NCBI GenBank assembly: GCA_017483195.1
Contig: JAFULR010000017.1
Location: 35,788 to 99,787, forward strand
Length of the DNA stretch: 64,000 nucleotides
Origin: Clostridia bacterium
GTDB taxonomy: Bacteria; Bacillota; Clostridia; Oscillospirales; CAG-272
Direction of reading: 5' to 3'
The first letter of the stretch is position 1. Every line of letters starts with the position of its first letter. This document shows positions 24,519 to 33,897 of this stretch, piece by piece. The notes below the pieces were generated by a model, which was not told the origin of the DNA, did no database searches, and saw only the letters and a program-made list of their open reading frames with translations. Made by a program: the position numbers and the translations under genes.

Positions 24519-25936
24519 AAATAAGACTTGGTCTTGGACGTCTTGCGGCTGATAAGGTGGCATCGATCTGCGGTGGCACTCTTTATTCCGTTGCGTGCGA
24601 GAATAAAGTGGTTTTTGAATCGGTATGCACCGACTCTCGCGAAGCAGACAACACATCCATGTTCGTAGCCATCCGCGGCGAGAGAGTTGACGGACATTCC
24701 TTCATTTCAAACGTTGTTAAGCAGGGATGCCGTTGCGTTATCGCTGAGAGAATCCCCCTTGACGTTAAGGGAATTGCGGTTATCCTTGTTCAGGACTCTG
24801 TTCGCGCTATTCGTGATATTGCGGAGTACGTTAAGAGCCAGGTTGACATCAAGACCGTTGCAATTACGGGTTCGGTTGGCAAGACCACCACAAAGGAATT
24901 CGTTTCAGCCGTGCTTGACAGAAAATATAAGCTTTATAAGACAGCGGGAAATTTCAACTCCACTATAGGTATGCCCATGAGTATGCTTGAGCTTAGCCAG
25001 AAAAACGACGCGGCAGTATTCGAGATGGGTATGAGCGGCCTTGGTGAGATCGAGTATATGAGCGAGGCTGCAAAGCCCGACGTTGCCATAGTTACGAATA
25101 TCGGCTCCTCACATCTTGAGGCTCTTGGCTCAAGAGAGAACATCTGCAGAGCAAAGATGGAGATCACAGCAGGTCTTAAGGACGGGGGAACACTTTTCTT
25201 GAACGGTGACGAGCCCTTACTTGCAGGTCACAGCAGCGACAGGTACAATACTGTTTATTTCGGTATGAAAAATGAATCCTGCGATTATTTTGCAAGCAAT
25301 ATAAGAAGTGCAGAGCAGGGCATCGTTTTCGATATGAGAACACCCGTTGCTGAATACAAGAATATCGCGATCAACCTTGCGGGAGCGCACAACGTTTACA
25401 ATGCTATGGTGGCATTTTCCGTGGGCCTTAAGATGAATATGAGCGAGGCTCAGATCAGAGAAGGACTTCTTTCATACGTTCCTGCGGGAATGCGTCAGAA
25501 TATATACGAGGTTGGCGGAGTTACCGTCATCGAGGACTGCTACAACGCAAGCCCCGAGTCTATGAACGCTGCTATCAACGTGCTTGGCGACACGGCAAAG
25601 AGAAGTGGCGGCAGAATGATCGCGCTCCTTGGAGATATGAAGGAGCTTGGTGACACAAGCCCTGCGCTTCACGCAGGCGTTGGATCATATCTTGCGCAGC
25701 AGCATCCCGATTTCCTCTTTACCTACGGCGAGCTTTCATCAAAGAATCTTGCTGACGGCGCGGCGGCAAACGGTATGAGCGAAAAGCAGATCTTCAGAAG
25801 CCCCGTAACGGACGCAGAGAGCGTTGGTAAAAAGCTTCTTGGCGTTCTTAAGAGCGGAGACGTGCTTCTCGTTAAAGCGAGCCGCTCCATTGCGGCAGAG
25901 AACGTGCTTAATTACGTTAAGGCACAGTTGGTTTGA
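24515..25936 (+). CDS. murF: UDP-MurNAc-tripeptide-D-Ala-D-Ala ligase MurF
   Basis: 473 aa. N-terminal CTDSREADNTSMFVAIRGE, ATP-binding ITGSVGKTTTKEFV, then EMGMSGLGEIEYM, TNIGSSHLEALGS and DCYNASPESMNAAI, all characteristic of MurF. It adds D-Ala-D-Ala to the UDP-tripeptide, finishing the cytosolic precursor. AGGAGG lies before its ATG inside the murE end. mraY starts 13 bp downstream. Confidence 0.96.
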   Translation: MKIRLGLGRLAADKVASICGGTLYSVACENKVVFESVCTDSREADNTSMFVAIRGERVDGHSFISNVVKQGCRCVIAERIPLDVKGIAVILVQDSVRAIRDIAEYVKSQVDIKTVAITGSVGKTTTKEFVSAVLDRKYKLYKTAGNFNSTIGMPMSMLELSQKNDAAVFEMGMSGLGEIEYMSEAAKPDVAIVTNIGSSHLEALGSRENICRAKMEITAGLKDGGTLFLNGDEPLLAGHSSDRYNTVYFGMKNESCDYFASNIRSAEQGIVFDMRTPVAEYKNIAINLAGAHNVYNAMVAFSVGLKMNMSEAQIREGLLSYVPAGMRQNIYEVGGVTVIEDCYNASPESMNAAINVLGDTAKRSGGRMIALLGDMKELGDTSPALHAGVGSYLAQQHPDFLFTYGELSSKNLADGAAANGMSEKQIFRSPVTDAESVGKKLLGVLKSGDVLLVKASRSIAAENVLNYVKAQLV

Positions 25937-25949
25937 TTAAGAGGACAAA

Positions 25950-26936
25950 ATGATTATTGAGTTTATTACAGTTGCACTTGCCGTATTTTTGGTTACGGTA
26001 ATACTTGAAAAGCTCATAATTCCCATATTGCAGAGCCACAAGGTCGGTCAGAGGATACTTGAGATCGGACCGCGTTGGCACAAGAATAAAGCAGGTACTC
26101 CCACTATGGGCGGCATCTGCTTTATTATGGCAATATTGGTAATTATGGTTATAGTTGCTATTATTTCCGCTATAAAGGGTAAGAATGACGAGCTTATTTC
26201 TCTTGCTTTGGCATTGGGACTTGCGGTCTTTAACGGTATGATCGGATTTTTTGACGATTATACTAAGCTGATAAAAAAGCAGAACGAGGGATTTACCGCA
26301 AAGCAGAAGATCGTTCTTCAGTCCCTTGCGGCGATCCTTTATCTTGCGGCTATGTCGTTGACGGATAATATAAATACCGCTCTCCACATTCCCTTCACGA
26401 GTGTGAGCCTTGAGCTTGGCTGGTTCTATTACGTTTTCGCTTTCGTGCTTATTATCGGCTTTGTAAACAGTGTAAACCTTACGGACGGTATTGACGGTCT
26501 TGCAAGCTCCGTTACCTTGGTGGTGGGATTATTTTTCGGCGTTGTTGCCTTGATAGCAAACGACGTTGCTCTTATGCTTATAGGTGCTGCTCTTGTTGGA
26601 GCTACGGCTGGATTTTTGGTTTATAATTTCTATCCGGCAAGAGTATTTATGGGTGATACGGGCTCTCTCTTTCTCGGCGGTCTTGTGGTTGGTGCGACGT
26701 TCGTTCTTGATGAGCCGATGATTATTTTCCTTGTGGGTATAATCTATCTTATCGAGGCGGCTTCGGATATAATCCAGGTCGGTGTTTTCAAGCTTTCCGG
26801 CAGAAAGATCAGAGTTTTCAAGATGGCGCCAATTCATCATCATTTTGAAAAATGCGGTTGGAGTGAGATAAAGATAGTGATCGTATTTTCACTTGTTACT
26901 CTTTTGTTCTGCGTTGCGGCATTCTTTGGTATATAA
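25950..26936 (+). CDS. mraY: Phospho-MurNAc-pentapeptide transferase MraY
   Basis: 328 aa polytopic membrane protein with about ten spans. Signature residues: TMGGI (near 52), FFDDYTKLIKKQNEGF with the paired Asp, NLTDGIDGLA, and the HHHFE loop near the C-terminus. It transfers phospho-MurNAc-pentapeptide to undecaprenyl phosphate to form lipid I. Length and order (murF-mraY-ftsW-murG) are normal except that murD is missing between mraY and ftsW. Confidence 0.96.
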   Translation: MIIEFITVALAVFLVTVILEKLIIPILQSHKVGQRILEIGPRWHKNKAGTPTMGGICFIMAILVIMVIVAIISAIKGKNDELISLALALGLAVFNGMIGFFDDYTKLIKKQNEGFTAKQKIVLQSLAAILYLAAMSLTDNINTALHIPFTSVSLELGWFYYVFAFVLIIGFVNSVNLTDGIDGLASSVTLVVGLFFGVVALIANDVALMLIGAALVGATAGFLVYNFYPARVFMGDTGSLFLGGLVVGATFVLDEPMIIFLVGIIYLIEAASDIIQVGVFKLSGRKIRVFKMAPIHHHFEKCGWSEIKIVIVFSLVTLLFCVAAFFGI

Positions 26937-26941
26937 TCGCT

Positions 26942-28231
26942 TTGGCAGAAAAGAGATCGCTCAAGAACTATAAAGACTTAAAAAGAAGAATAAATGAATA
27001 TTTTGAATCGAGGCGTGAAAGACTTTACAAAAGGGATATCTCCCGTGTACATCCTATAGCGCCCGACGGTTCCTCCGCCGTTTCGGAGGGGAAGAGTAAA
27101 ACGATTAGTTATAGAAGCGGTGTGGATACGCGCTTTCTTATATACGTAATCGTTTTACTTTGTTTTGGAGCCATAGCGTCACATAGCGCAAGCTACGTTT
27201 ACGCGGAGCAGAAGTACGGCGACGGATATTATTTCACGGTGCGTTATATTATATTTGCTTTTGCTGCGGTTGCGGTTACTATATTTTTTGTTTTGTATGC
27301 CACTCCGCGCTTATGGAAGGGCTTTGGGGCTTGGTTATACGGTATTTCCATAGTATTGCTTGTTCTCGTTATTTTTATTGGAAGTGACGGCGGCGGTGCA
27401 CAAAGGTGGCTTGATCTCGGATTTATAACTCTTCAGCCATCAGAGATAGCAAAGACCGGAGTTGTAATGATGCTGGCTCTTTATATGTCTAAATACTCGG
27501 ATAAGATAACTGATAAAAAATTCGGCGGATCGGATTTTAAGTACGGAGTTTTATATCCTGCGTGCATATTTGGTGCAGTTTGCCTGCTTGTTGCTCTTGA
27601 AAAGCACATTTCAGGTCTTATGATCGTGGGAATGATCGGAATTGCCGTTATGTATATGGGGGGAACGCGCGCCAAGTGGATAGCCCTGATAATAGGAGCT
27701 ATCGCCGCCGCAGGATGCGTTCTGATACTTGTATCCGATTATGCTCAAGAGAGAGTAAACACCTGGCTCTACATTGAGAACGTTGATCCACTGGGACCTG
27801 CGTGGCAGACATTACAGGGGCTTTACGCGATAGGCTCGGGAGGAATTTTCGGTGTTGGACTTGGAAACAGCAGGCAAAAGCACGGGTACGTTTCCCAGCC
27901 GCAGAACGATTTTATATTCACAATAATATGCGAGGAGCTTGGCTTTTTAGGCGCTCTTGCCGTAATGGGATTGTTTTGCATGCTCGTTATCCGCGGATTT
28001 AAAATAGCCGCACGTGCGCCTGACGCATACAGCTCGTTATTGGTTTTCGGGCTTACGTTCAAGGTTGCGCTTCAAACTGTGATGAATATCGCGGTAGTGA
28101 CAAATTCCATGCCGAATACGGGAATATCACTCCCATTCTTCAGCTCGGGTGGTACGTCACTCGCGTTACAAATATTTGAAATGGGAATAATACTGTCCGT
28201 ATCGAAATACAGCTCGGTACGAAAAAAATAG
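26942..28231 (+). CDS. ftsW: SEDS peptidoglycan polymerase FtsW/RodA
   Basis: 429 aa. A charged N-terminal region of about 60 residues precedes ten membrane spans. Typical SEDS segments are GGGAQRWLDLGFITLQPSE, LVALEKHISG (with the catalytic-type Asp position replaced by Glu), QTLQGLYAIGSGG and SLPFFSSGGTS. SEDS proteins polymerise lipid II glycan chains together with class B PBPs. The start given is TTG five bases after the mraY stop with no clear ribosome site, so coupling or a later start is possible. FtsW rather than RodA is inferred from the dcw setting. Confidence 0.92.
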   Translation: MAEKRSLKNYKDLKRRINEYFESRRERLYKRDISRVHPIAPDGSSAVSEGKSKTISYRSGVDTRFLIYVIVLLCFGAIASHSASYVYAEQKYGDGYYFTVRYIIFAFAAVAVTIFFVLYATPRLWKGFGAWLYGISIVLLVLVIFIGSDGGGAQRWLDLGFITLQPSEIAKTGVVMMLALYMSKYSDKITDKKFGGSDFKYGVLYPACIFGAVCLLVALEKHISGLMIVGMIGIAVMYMGGTRAKWIALIIGAIAAAGCVLILVSDYAQERVNTWLYIENVDPLGPAWQTLQGLYAIGSGGIFGVGLGNSRQKHGYVSQPQNDFIFTIICEELGFLGALAVMGLFCMLVIRGFKIAARAPDAYSSLLVFGLTFKVALQTVMNIAVVTNSMPNTGISLPFFSSGGTSLALQIFEMGIILSVSKYSSVRKK

Positions 28232-28246
28232 AAAGGAAGCAAAAAT

Positions 28247-29356
28247 ATGAGAGTTTTAATGACGGGCGGAGGCACCGCGGGACATATAAATCCTGCTCTT
28301 GCCATTGCAAGCACGGTAAAAAAGAATATACCCGATGCACAGATCGAATTTGTTGGAACTGCTCGCGGACTTGAAAATACACTCGTTACAAAGGAAGGCT
28401 ATAAGCTTCATCACGTTAATATTATGGGAATCAGCCGTTCGCTTTCTCCAAGTAACATCAAGGCGGCATTCCTTATGATAAGCTCTCAGATCGAGGCGAA
28501 AAAAATAATAAAGGAATTTAAGCCCGACATCGTAATCGGTACGGGAGGATACGTTTGTTGGCCCGCGTTGAAGGTCGCTTCAAAAATGGGCATTCCCACG
28601 ATCGCACACGAATCCAACGCGCGCCCCGGTCTTGCGATAAAGCAGCTTCAGGGAAGTCTTGACAAGATACTTGTAAATTTCAAGGATACCGAAAAGTACA
28701 TAAAAGCCAAGGAAAAGGTCTTTCATGTTGGCAATCCCCTGCGCGGTGGCTTTGGCGGTCTTGATTATAAGAGCGCAAGAGAAAAGCTCGGTATCCCGGG
28801 CGGCAAGTCATATGTGCTTGCCTTTGGCGGAAGCCTTGGCGCACAGAGAATAAACGAGACGGTCTTTGCGTATATGAAGCACCTTGATAAGCAGGGAGGC
28901 GACGTTATCTGCCATCTCGCGACGGGAAAAAACTATTATGAGGATTTTTCCGCTCAGTTCAAGGCGGCGGGGCTTGATAAGAACGAGGATCTTTGCATGA
29001 TGGAATACATCCACGATATGCACGTGAGAATGAGTGCTGCCGACATAATTATTTGCCGCGCGGGTGCTATGACCATATCGGAGCTTGCTATGATGAAAAA
29101 GGCTTGTGTGATTATTCCGTCTCCGAACGTTGTGGATAACCACCAATATAAAAATGCGAAGGTTTTGTCCGATGCGGGCGCTGCAGTTATGCTTGAGGAG
29201 AGCAGTCTTAACGACGAGAGCTTTGCAAAAGCAGTTGATTCTCTTATTTCTTCACCGGAAAAGAGAAAGGCTATTGAAGCAAACGTGGCTCAGTTTGCAA
29301 GACCGGATGCCAACAAGCTTATATATAACGAGATAATTAAGCTTACAAGTAAATAG
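28247..29356 (+). CDS. murG: Undecaprenyl-PP-MurNAc-pentapeptide GlcNAc transferase MurG
   Basis: 369 aa. N-terminal loop TGGGTAGHINPALAIA, then GTGGYVCWPALKVA, AHESNARPGLA, AFGGSLGAQRINE and CRAGAMTISELAMMKKACVI, matching MurG throughout. It is a peripheral membrane enzyme that adds GlcNAc to lipid I, giving lipid II. AAAGGAAG lies before ATG 28247. It is the last gene before a strong terminator, so ftsZ has its own promoter. Confidence 0.96.
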   Translation: MRVLMTGGGTAGHINPALAIASTVKKNIPDAQIEFVGTARGLENTLVTKEGYKLHHVNIMGISRSLSPSNIKAAFLMISSQIEAKKIIKEFKPDIVIGTGGYVCWPALKVASKMGIPTIAHESNARPGLAIKQLQGSLDKILVNFKDTEKYIKAKEKVFHVGNPLRGGFGGLDYKSAREKLGIPGGKSYVLAFGGSLGAQRINETVFAYMKHLDKQGGDVICHLATGKNYYEDFSAQFKAAGLDKNEDLCMMEYIHDMHVRMSAADIIICRAGAMTISELAMMKKACVIIPSPNVVDNHQYKNAKVLSDAGAAVMLEESSLNDESFAKAVDSLISSPEKRKAIEANVAQFARPDANKLIYNEIIKLTSK

Positions 29357-29361
29357 TTTAT

Positions 29362-29412
29362 AACGGATGTCGGGTATTTTTGGAAAAAAGATACCGAGAC
29401 ATCCGTTTTTTG
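29362..29412 (+). terminator. Terminator after murG
   Basis: AACGGATGTC (29362-29371) pairs with GACATCCGTT (29398-29407), with inner GGTAT/ATACC, followed by T-run. Confidence 0.88.
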
Positions 29413-29464
29413 TTAAAAAAGAAAAAAATCTCTCAAAATTTTATAAAAAATATAAAAAAAACAC

Positions 29465-29493
29465 TTGCTTTTATTCTAAAAATATATTATTAT
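29465..29493 (+). promoter_or_regulatory. Promoter of ftsZ
   Basis: TTGCTT (29465-29470), 17-bp spacer, TATTAT (29488-29493), after a very AT-rich stretch. ftsZ starts about 53 bp downstream. Confidence 0.7.
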
Positions 29494-29545
29494 ATATATT
29501 GGACGAACTTACCATTTATTTTTGTGAAATTTGGAGGATATCATA

Positions 29546-30634
29546 ATGATTTTTGAACATGACGACAGCATGAGCAGTGGCGTTAATATTAAGGTTATTG
29601 GTGTCGGCGGCGGCGGTAACAATGCGGTTAACCGTATGATCAATACAAATATAAAGGGCGTTGAATTCATTGCTATCAACACAGACAGACAGGCACTTAA
29701 GAGAAGTGATGCGTCCGTTCAGCTCGTTATCGGTGAAAAGGTAACAAAGGGCTTTGGCGCAGGTGCTAACCCCGTTATCGGTACTCGCTCTGCTGAAGAG
29801 TCCGTTGACGATATCAAGGCGCTTCTTTCCGGTGCGGATATGTGCTTTATTACAGCAGGTATGGGCGGCGGAACCGGAACAGGTGCGGCTCCCGTAGTTG
29901 CAAGAATCGCAAGAGAGATGGACATTCTCACGGTTGCTATCGTAACCAAGCCCTTCGCTTTTGAGGGTACAAGAAGAATGAACCAGGCAGAGGACGGCAT
30001 TGCTGCTCTTTCTTCCTACGTTGACGCTCTCGTTGTAATTCCCAACGAAAGACTTAAGCAGACATCCGATACAAGAATTACTCTCGCAAACGCTTTTGAG
30101 GCTGCTGACGACGTTCTTCGCCGCGGTGTACAGAGCATTTCCGAGCTTATCAACGTTTCTGCGTTCATCAACCTTGACTTTGCAGACGTTACATCCGTTA
30201 TGAAGGATGCGGGCTACGCTCATATGGGCGTTGGTAACGCAACAGGTAAGGATAAGGCAGAGCTTGCGGCTAAGGCTGCTATCTCCAGTCCTCTTCTTGA
30301 AACATCCATCAAGGGTGCATCCGGCGTGCTTATCAGCATTACCGCTTCTCCCGACGTTGGACTTGAGGACGTTGACATTGCTTCCACAATGATCGCTCAG
30401 GAGGCTAATCCCGATGCGAACGTTATCTGGGGTGTTGCTTTTGATCCCGAGCTTGAGGACGAGATGAGAATTACCATCATCGCTACAGGCTTTGAGAAGA
30501 AGTTTGAGAATCAGGCTGCTCAGGTTGCTAAGAAGGCAGAGGCTCCCAAGAAGGAAGAGAAGAAGGCAGAACCCGCTCCCGCAGAGTCCGACGATCTCGA
30601 CTTTGACGATCTCTTCTCCGTATTCAAGAGATAA
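29546..30634 (+). CDS. ftsZ: Cell division protein FtsZ
   Basis: 362 aa from ATG 29546 (GGAGG about 9 bp upstream). GTP-binding [16 protein letters not shown], tubulin signature [14 protein letters not shown]7 loop [11 protein letters not shown]. The C-terminal linker is Lys/Glu/Pro-rich, and the tail DDLFSVFKR resembles the conserved peptide that binds FtsA and SepF. FtsZ polymerises at midcell as the division ring. No ftsA precedes it; the usual ftsQ-ftsA pair is absent from the cluster. A terminator follows 16 bp later. Confidence 0.97.
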   Translation: MIFEHDDSMSSGVNIKVIGVGGGGNNAVNRMINTNIKGVEFIAINTDRQALKRSDASVQLVIGEKVTKGFGAGANPVIGTRSAEESVDDIKALLSGADMCFITAGMGGGTGTGAAPVVARIAREMDILTVAIVTKPFAFEGTRRMNQAEDGIAALSSYVDALVVIPNERLKQTSDTRITLANAFEAADDVLRRGVQSISELINVSAFINLDFADVTSVMKDAGYAHMGVGNATGKDKAELAAKAAISSPLLETSIKGASGVLISITASPDVGLEDVDIASTMIAQEANPDANVIWGVAFDPELEDEMRITIIATGFEKKFENQAAQVAKKAEAPKKEEKKAEPAPAESDDLDFDDLFSVFKR

Positions 30635-30650
30635 TTTTTAAATTACATAG

Positions 30651-30682
30651 AAAATCGCTCACGGCTTGTGAGCGATTTTTTT
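30651..30682 (+). terminator. Terminator after ftsZ
   Basis: AAAATCGCTCAC and GTGAGCGATTTT form a 12-bp stem, then a T-run. Confidence 0.9.
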
Positions 30683-30727
30683 ATATTCGCATATACTGAA
30701 AATAGCGAATACAAAAGGAGATTGTCA

Positions 30728-31318
30728 ATGGATAACAACAGAATTAATAAGCACTTATGTAATAATACGTCGCGTTCCTTTGATAGAGGCTATCAGGGAA
30801 GAATGATGGGCGAAGGAGAAGCAATTGAGAATATTCTTCGCCGTGAGGAGCAGGGATATGACTGCGAGGGTAACATGATAAACAAGAAGCCCGAATGTGA
30901 TAAAAATAAATACTGCAATATGTGTGATCATAGATGTGAAAACGATCACGGTGGAGAAGTATATGTCGCTAATGTGGGAAGAATGGCTTACAGAAATAAT
31001 AGCTACAGAGAGAGCATATGGACGGGCGAATATCTTCAGACCACGCTTATGTCAATTTGTAGAGGTGGAGATATCGGTCTTGAAATACACGAGGACACCG
31101 ACCAATATATTCGAGTTGAGTATGGAAGTGCTATTGCATTAACAGGACATCACGCAAATTGCTTGTGCAATAAATATAAGCTCTGTCAAGGAGATGCAAT
31201 ATATATTCCCGCAGGCACGTGGCATAATATTGTGAATGCAGGTAGATGCGATCTGAAACTTTCTTCAACCTATGCGCCATCCCATCATCCCAGATGTACG
31301 GTGCAAAAGTATAAATAA
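30728..31318 (+). CDS. Cupin-fold protein with Cys-rich N-terminal part
   Basis: 196 aa from ATG 30728 (AAAAGGAG 8 bp upstream). The C-terminal half is a single cupin barrel: GGDIGLEIHEDTDQYIRVEYG is motif 1 (His and Glu/Asp metal ligands) and GDAIYIPAGTWHNIVNAG is motif 2. Residues 50-80 hold several Cys (CDKNKYCNMCDHRCEN), a possible second metal site. Clostridial relatives are annotated as cupin or mannose-6-phosphate-isomerase-like, with no proven reaction. It is monocistronic between two terminators. Confidence 0.85.
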   Translation: MDNNRINKHLCNNTSRSFDRGYQGRMMGEGEAIENILRREEQGYDCEGNMINKKPECDKNKYCNMCDHRCENDHGGEVYVANVGRMAYRNNSYRESIWTGEYLQTTLMSICRGGDIGLEIHEDTDQYIRVEYGSAIALTGHHANCLCNKYKLCQGDAIYIPAGTWHNIVNAGRCDLKLSSTYAPSHHPRCTVQKYK

Positions 31319-31323
31319 AAAAC

Positions 31324-31349
31324 AAAAGGCGTTCGGATGAACGCCTTTT
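31324..31349. terminator. Bidirectional terminator
   Basis: AAAAGGCGTTC, loop GGAT, GAACGCCTTTT between convergent genes; T-rich on both strands, stronger on the minus strand. Confidence 0.88.
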
Positions 31350-31364
31350 GATTTTGAGATTTGA

Positions 31365-32240
31365 TCAGATTGCGAGCCAGGTGCCGAGGGGAGTGAGGTC
31401 GATGACGATTCCTGCGACGATGGAGATCGCGAGGAGTATTCCCACGATGGCGAGGGTGTTCTTTCTCGGTCTGTTGGTTCTGAAAAGTACTGCGAGGGCG
31501 ACGCCGGAGTTTACCAAAAGTCCGGAAATGAGTGCGCCTGCGGAGAGCGTTCCGTCAAGGAAAAGCTCGCTTATCACTACGCTTGACGCGCAGTTGGGGA
31601 TGAGTCCAACGATGGCTGCGAGGATATTTGCTATGACGGGCTTATTGAGAATGAGAAGCGCGATATTGCTTTCACCCACGAAGTAAACGAGGAAGTTAAG
31701 CACGAAGCTGAAAATGAAGATGAAGAGCGTTACCTTGCCCGTGTGGACGAGCGCGGATTTTAAAATATCGTGCTTACAATGACAGTTATCTCTTTCGCAA
31801 AGCTCCTCGATATTCGGTTCGGGAATTATGCCTTTTTTCTTATATATCGCTTTGAGTATAAGGTCGATAGCAAGACCTGCGACAAGCGCAATAACGAATT
31901 TTACCGCAAGAACCTTAAGTATAAGTGTAATGTTTCCGTTTACGATGAAGATGGGAACCATCTCGTCACTTGTTGAAAGAAAAACTGCTATAAGCGTGCC
32001 GACAGAGATAACTCTTGCGCTGTAAAGTCCCGCAGCGGCGGATGAAAAGCCGCACTGGGGAAGGATGCCGAGCGCGCTTCCGATAAGGGAGCCGAACTGT
32101 CCCGAGCGTTTAAGAAATTTCTCCGCAGAACCGCCTGCGCGATGCTCGAGGTACTCCATAAGTATATAGGTCAAAAATAAGAAGGGCAACAGCTTGAGCG
32201 TATCTAAAAGGCTATCGCCGATAAGATCAAAAAATCTCAC
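31365..32240 (-). CDS. ArsP_2-type permease (putative 10-TM metal exporter)
   Basis: About 291 aa from GTG 32240, chosen because AAGGAGAT lies 9 bp upstream; an ATG at 32282 has no ribosome site and sits at the promoter. Two homologous halves each have the pore motif: GILPQCGFSSAAAGLYSARV and GLIPNCASSVVISELFL. STSDEMVPIF follows the first. The central loop carries CERDNCHCKH. This matches the PF11449 family, annotated as putative manganese or arsenic efflux. The inverted-repeat fold and Cys/His loop fit cation transport; the ion is unknown. It has its own promoter at 32286-32314. Confidence 0.85.
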   Translation of the reverse strand: MRFFDLIGDSLLDTLKLLPFLFLTYILMEYLEHRAGGSAEKFLKRSGQFGSLIGSALGILPQCGFSSAAAGLYSARVISVGTLIAVFLSTSDEMVPIFIVNGNITLILKVLAVKFVIALVAGLAIDLILKAIYKKKGIIPEPNIEELCERDNCHCKHDILKSALVHTGKVTLFIFIFSFVLNFLVYFVGESNIALLILNKPVIANILAAIVGLIPNCASSVVISELFLDGTLSAGALISGLLVNSGVALAVLFRTNRPRKNTLAIVGILLAISIVAGIVIDLTPLGTWLAI

Positions 32241-32285
32241 GATTATATCTCCTTGAATTAGTTTACTATGTATTTTTAACAAGTA

Positions 32286-32314
32286 ATTGTATCACATTTT
32301 AGTGAATTTGTCAA
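32286..32314 (-). promoter_or_regulatory. Promoter of the ArsP_2 permease
   Basis: Minus strand TTGACA (32314-32309), 17-bp spacer, TACAAT (32291-32286). Confidence 0.8.
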
Positions 32315-32336
32315 CTGCAAATTTATTTTGATAAGG

Positions 32337-32440
32337 TTGACAAAGTTTGTAGTTTGTGGTATTATAATTATAGGTGGACACATAGTGAAAGTGCCCAAGT
32401 TCCATATTGGCATAGAGAAGGGCATTTGTCCTTCTCTATG
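32337..32440 (+). promoter_or_regulatory. Promoter and leader hairpin of the AT-rich secreted-protein operon
   Basis: TTGACA (32337-32342), 17-bp spacer, TATTAT (32360-32365), with an alternative TATAAT 3 bp later. The leader has CATAGAGAAGG (32411-32421) pairing with CCTTCTCTATG (32430-32440), followed by TTTATTTG: a terminator-like hairpin about 115 bp before the gene. TGCCC at 32388 could also pair with GGGCA in the hairpin loop. The remaining leader holds an inverted ATGTTC/GAACAT. The leader between promoter and gene is about 190 bp. Confidence 0.6.
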
Positions 32441-32556
32441 TTTATTTGATATGGTAAACATATTAAGTGGGGGTGGTATCAATGTTCTAATTTTTTATTG
32501 AACATCTTTATAGGTTAGTAATTGTTTTTGATTATTATAGTAAGAGGAGGAAAATT

Positions 32557-33897
32557 ATGAAAAAAATCGCTGTTATGTTGTTAATTGCTTGTTTGTTACC
32601 AATGTTTGCAACTTCCCCGGTCAATGCCTTAGATAATTCTATAAATAATGTGGTTGTCATTACAAAAGATTCTTTTGCAGAGGTTTTTAATGCTTCCAAT
32701 GTGGATAATGTTTCTTATGATTACTATTTTGAAATTTTTGAAAATGATGAAACGAGAGCAAATTGTAATTTACAAATAGAATTGAGTGTTAAAGGAAAGG
32801 AGTATAATATACTTTCGAATGGAATTGTATCGTTATATTCGTTACCAAATGAAATTTATTTATGGGAAGGACCTCTCAGAGGAGTTGTTTTTATAAACGA
32901 TGAAAGATATGATACGATTATAGGGTTTTCACAATGCGTAAATACAGAAGAGACTATGATTAGTTTGACAATTCAAAAAGACACAACTATGGTGGCACTT
33001 TCATTTGGAAATAATATTTTAAATGGCGAGATCTTAGATTTTTATAATGAAAGATTGTCTCATTCTACAAATAATTCTTCATTAGGAGATTCTATTATAA
33101 ATGTTGATGTTGTAGATGAAACAGGTAATAATGGTATTTCTCCGTGCTTTATTGATCCTAATATTTCAGAAGTGATTTTTGATGGCGGCGGTGGAGGAAC
33201 ATTGAATTTAGGGGAAAATGGAGAATGGGTATATCAAAGTTCTCAATATGCCCAGCATAGTGCTAGTTCGTATAATGCATTAAGATCAAGGGTATATTTT
33301 GATTCTTCAAAAAATGTATTAATGGTGACGCTTAAGCCGTTTTCCAATTCAACTCAAAATTATGTTGAAACATTAGGGTATGATTTTGCGGGATCTAGCC
33401 TTGATCAATTTGGTGTTGAACTCGTACTGGAAGATGCTCCTTATCCTAATTATGCATATATTGCAAATATAACCAAGCCAAACGAAGCTATACAAATAGA
33501 TGGATATTTCGAGGGAACTACAGTTTCGTTATCACCTTTGTTTGAAGATATATTGGGACTTATAGGAATTCCAACAAGTACCATTTCAGCCGTATTAGAA
33601 AGTATGAATGGAAAAATAAATATTCAAGAATCTACATTGTTTGCAAGTCTTGATATAGAAAAAGGATTGTTATCTAATTATGAAGAATTAGATAATATTT
33701 CAACAGGTCTACCATTTAGATTTCAACTATCCAAAGGAAATCATAATCTTTACGAAGGAGATACTCCATATACTGTAAATACTTATGCAAGGTATTATGT
33801 ACTTGTGCAGGAAAATGTTTTTCTCTCTGAACCAGCATATTGGCACTTTTACATTAATGTGACTACTACTCACGAAGGTGAGGTGAGCTTGGGATGA
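32557..33897 (+). CDS. AT-rich secreted protein of unknown function
   Basis: 446 aa with AGAGGAGGAAAATT before the ATG. The signal peptide is MKKIAVMLLIACLLPMFAT, with probable cleavage after VNA. The mature protein is acidic, rich in Asn, Ser and Thr with beta-strand character, with a Gly run (DGGGGGTLNLGENG) near 212 and no catalytic motif I recognise. Base composition and codon use (ATA, AAT, TTA) are visibly more AT-rich than all neighbours, which suggests recent transfer. Its stop overlaps the next gene by 4 bp. The C-terminal segment (GLPFRFQLSKGNHNLYEG, then YARYYVLVQE) looks like a globular beta domain. No function is assigned. Confidence 0.75.
   Translation: MKKIAVMLLIACLLPMFATSPVNALDNSINNVVVITKDSFAEVFNASNVDNVSYDYYFEIFENDETRANCNLQIELSVKGKEYNILSNGIVSLYSLPNEIYLWEGPLRGVVFINDERYDTIIGFSQCVNTEETMISLTIQKDTTMVALSFGNNILNGEILDFYNERLSHSTNNSSLGDSIINVDVVDETGNNGISPCFIDPNISEVIFDGGGGGTLNLGENGEWVYQSSQYAQHSASSYNALRSRVYFDSSKNVLMVTLKPFSNSTQNYVETLGYDFAGSSLDQFGVELVLEDAPYPNYAYIANITKPNEAIQIDGYFEGTTVSLSPLFEDILGLIGIPTSTISAVLESMNGKINIQESTLFASLDIEKGLLSNYEELDNISTGLPFRFQLSKGNHNLYEGDTPYTVNTYARYYVLVQENVFLSEPAYWHFYINVTTTHEGEVSLG

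Noticed and set aside
26942..28231. Possibility that the ftsW-like gene is rodA
   Set aside because: Sequence alone does not separate them, but position between mraY and murG favours FtsW.
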